Assembly: GCA_945874095.1 (NCBI GenBank)
Contig: CAMCFM010000266.1
Coordinates: 1 to 6,564 of the forward strand
Reading direction: 5' to 3'
Source: Candidatus Kuenenia stuttgartensis
GTDB lineage: Bacteria; Planctomycetota; Planctomycetia; Isosphaerales; Isosphaeraceae
DNA: 6,564 nucleotides
The position numbers were made by a program, and so were the translations under genes. A model generated the notes under the pieces. The model ran no database searches. It was not told where the DNA came from and saw nothing but the letters and a program-made list of their open reading frames with translations. Shown piece by piece: positions 5,527 to 6,564 of the stretch. The first letter of the stretch is position 1. Each line of letters begins with the position of its first letter.

Positions 5527-6564
5527 TCAATAGGAGTCGGCGCTGATTGGCTCGCCATCGTCGATCGTACAAAGCTTGCGGTGCGTTGAAGCGTCGATGG
5601 AGAACTTCAGGAATTTCACAGAGCCGTCACCAAACACGGCGTTGTATCCGCCTGGGTGAGAGCTGCCGAAGAATCGTCGCCAGGCTGTTGAGCCGGTGTC
5701 AGGCGATGAAGGATCCCTACAAACGCCGTTGAGTTTGGCGGTTTGGAAGTCGCTCATTGGGGAGAAGTGGAACCGGATCACGCATTCATCCCAGCCGGCG
5801 TTGTTCCAACGCTCGTTGTCGCCACCATCAGAGCCCCAGCGGCTTGGTGGGAGGCACTTTTCGCCGACCAGAATGGAGTTGGACGTGCCGTCGGTGAAGT
5901 CCGATAGACGACGCTTGGCACCTTGGCCGCTCCAGACGATCGAGCCTTTACGGCCACCTGTATTGCCCAGATTCACAGGTGTGCGTTCGTCGGCAATCGG
6001 GTAAGCACCGTTCGGGGCGGCTGGGACAAATCGTGGGCTGTTGAAATCGCTTGATGTGCACTCGTAAAACTGGCCCTGGAAGAATCCAGCGTTGCCGGCA
6101 TAGTCATTACGATAGGTGATCAAGCTGGTGCCATAGCCTTGGACGGCGCGGCGGGAAGGGCAATAGAATGAAGCGATGCCGACGCGAGCCACATCATTTT
6201 CACCATTGAAGTTGGTAGGGCGGCCTTTGTGGATGGCGGGCACTTCAAAGTTGGCCAGATTGTAGACGTTCTGCTGTTCCATGAACGGCATGATCTTGAA
6301 GAAGTGGTTCCAGCCGTTCGGGTGGGCGGCGTTACAGCACGTGGTGGTGCCATATTGTGAACCAGCTGTTTCTGTGTAGTTGTATCCACCAGGATCAGGA
6401 GCACCTGAGGTGGTTACGGCTTTCGGGTCTCCATCATATGGACCCTGTGGCAAGTGGGCGTTGGTGCTTTCAAAGTTCATGAAGCCCAGGCCGATTTGCT
6501 TGAGATTGTTCACGCACTGAGCGCGACGGGCCGCTTCACGAGCCGATTGAACGGCTGGCAGCAA
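5527..6564 (-). CDS. DUF1559 prepilin-like protein, 5' end outside the window
   Basis: This is the C-terminal 345 residues of a DUF1559 (SBP_bac_10) protein, a family of secreted or surface pseudopilin-like proteins present in many copies in planctomycetes. The open frame runs off the right edge, where the codon is TTG. It is read as internal because family members begin with a type IV prepilin leader and hydrophobic helix (about 30 residues), which would lie beyond 6564. Visible family marks are LPAVQSAREAARR...CVNNLKQIGLG (2-27), GWNHFFKIMPFMEQQ (84-98), FYCPSRR (133-139), SDFTDGTSNSILVGEK (221-236), and the closing HPGGYNAVFGDGSVKFL (303-319) followed by the dGepi..d. end at the C-terminus. 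Several cysteines may form disulfides outside the cytoplasm. A lipoprotein gene follows after 34 bases and a terminator ends the unit. The specific role is unknown. Confidence 0.95.
   Translation of the reverse strand: MLPAVQSAREAARRAQCVNNLKQIGLGFMNFESTNAHLPQGPYDGDPKAVTTSGAPDPGGYNYTETAGSQYGTTTCCNAAHPNGWNHFFKIMPFMEQQNVYNLANFEVPAIHKGRPTNFNGENDVARVGIASFYCPSRRAVQGYGTSLITYRNDYAGNAGFFQGQFYECTSSDFNSPRFVPAAPNGAYPIADERTPVNLGNTGGRKGSIVWSGQGAKRRLSDFTDGTSNSILVGEKCLPPSRWGSDGGDNERWNNAGWDECVIRFHFSPMSDFQTAKLNGVCRDPSSPDTGSTAWRRFFGSSHPGGYNAVFGDGSVKFLKFSIDASTHRKLCTIDDGEPISADSY

Noticed and set aside
5493..5558. An N-terminal extension of the small lipoprotein to an ATG at 5558.
   Set aside because: It would overlap the DUF1559 gene by 32 bases and place about 22 polar residues ahead of the signal peptide, which is incompatible with a normal lipoprotein leader.

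Overview
The window most likely comes from a planctomycete chromosome. The main evidence is the partial protein at its right edge. It carries the SAREAARR...NNLKQIGLG block and the GGYNAVFGDGSVKFL tail of the DUF1559 (SBP_bac_10) prepilin-like family, which is hugely expanded in Planctomycetes. A small lipoprotein gene follows it, and a redoxin/cytochrome c/copper-monooxygenase fusion lies nearby; both fit that phylum. The genus cannot be fixed from the sequence alone. No tRNA, rRNA, CRISPR array or transposase was seen.

All six supported genes lie on the minus strand, so the window is read from right to left. At 6564-5295 a DUF1559 pseudopilin-like gene, whose 5' end is outside the window, is followed by a small lipoprotein gene. 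This pair ends at a textbook intrinsic terminator (5237-5267). Next is surE (5117-4341), a nucleotidase with a GTG start and its own plausible promoter. A 573-bp non-coding stretch follows (4340-3768), holding a near-perfect 63-bp direct repeat with nested dyads. Then comes a 651-residue exported protein (3767-1812) that joins a redoxin domain, a one-heme cytochrome c domain and a PHM/DBM-type copper monooxygenase. A strong hairpin lies downstream of it (1729-1705). At the left end are two tandem paralogous membrane proteins of the fatty acid hydroxylase/sterol desaturase superfamily (1570-842 and 761-15), probably co-transcribed.

There are probably four transcription units: DUF1559 + lipoprotein, surE, the redoxin/cytochrome/copper oxygenase, and the hydroxylase pair. 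No shared pathway is proven. Two neighbouring units do encode metal-dependent O2-activating enzymes (a copper enzyme predicted to be exported, and di-iron-type enzymes in the membrane). The most unusual items are the triple-domain oxygenase, which may carry its own electron-transfer module, the duplicated hydroxylases, and the repeat pair upstream of the oxygenase gene.
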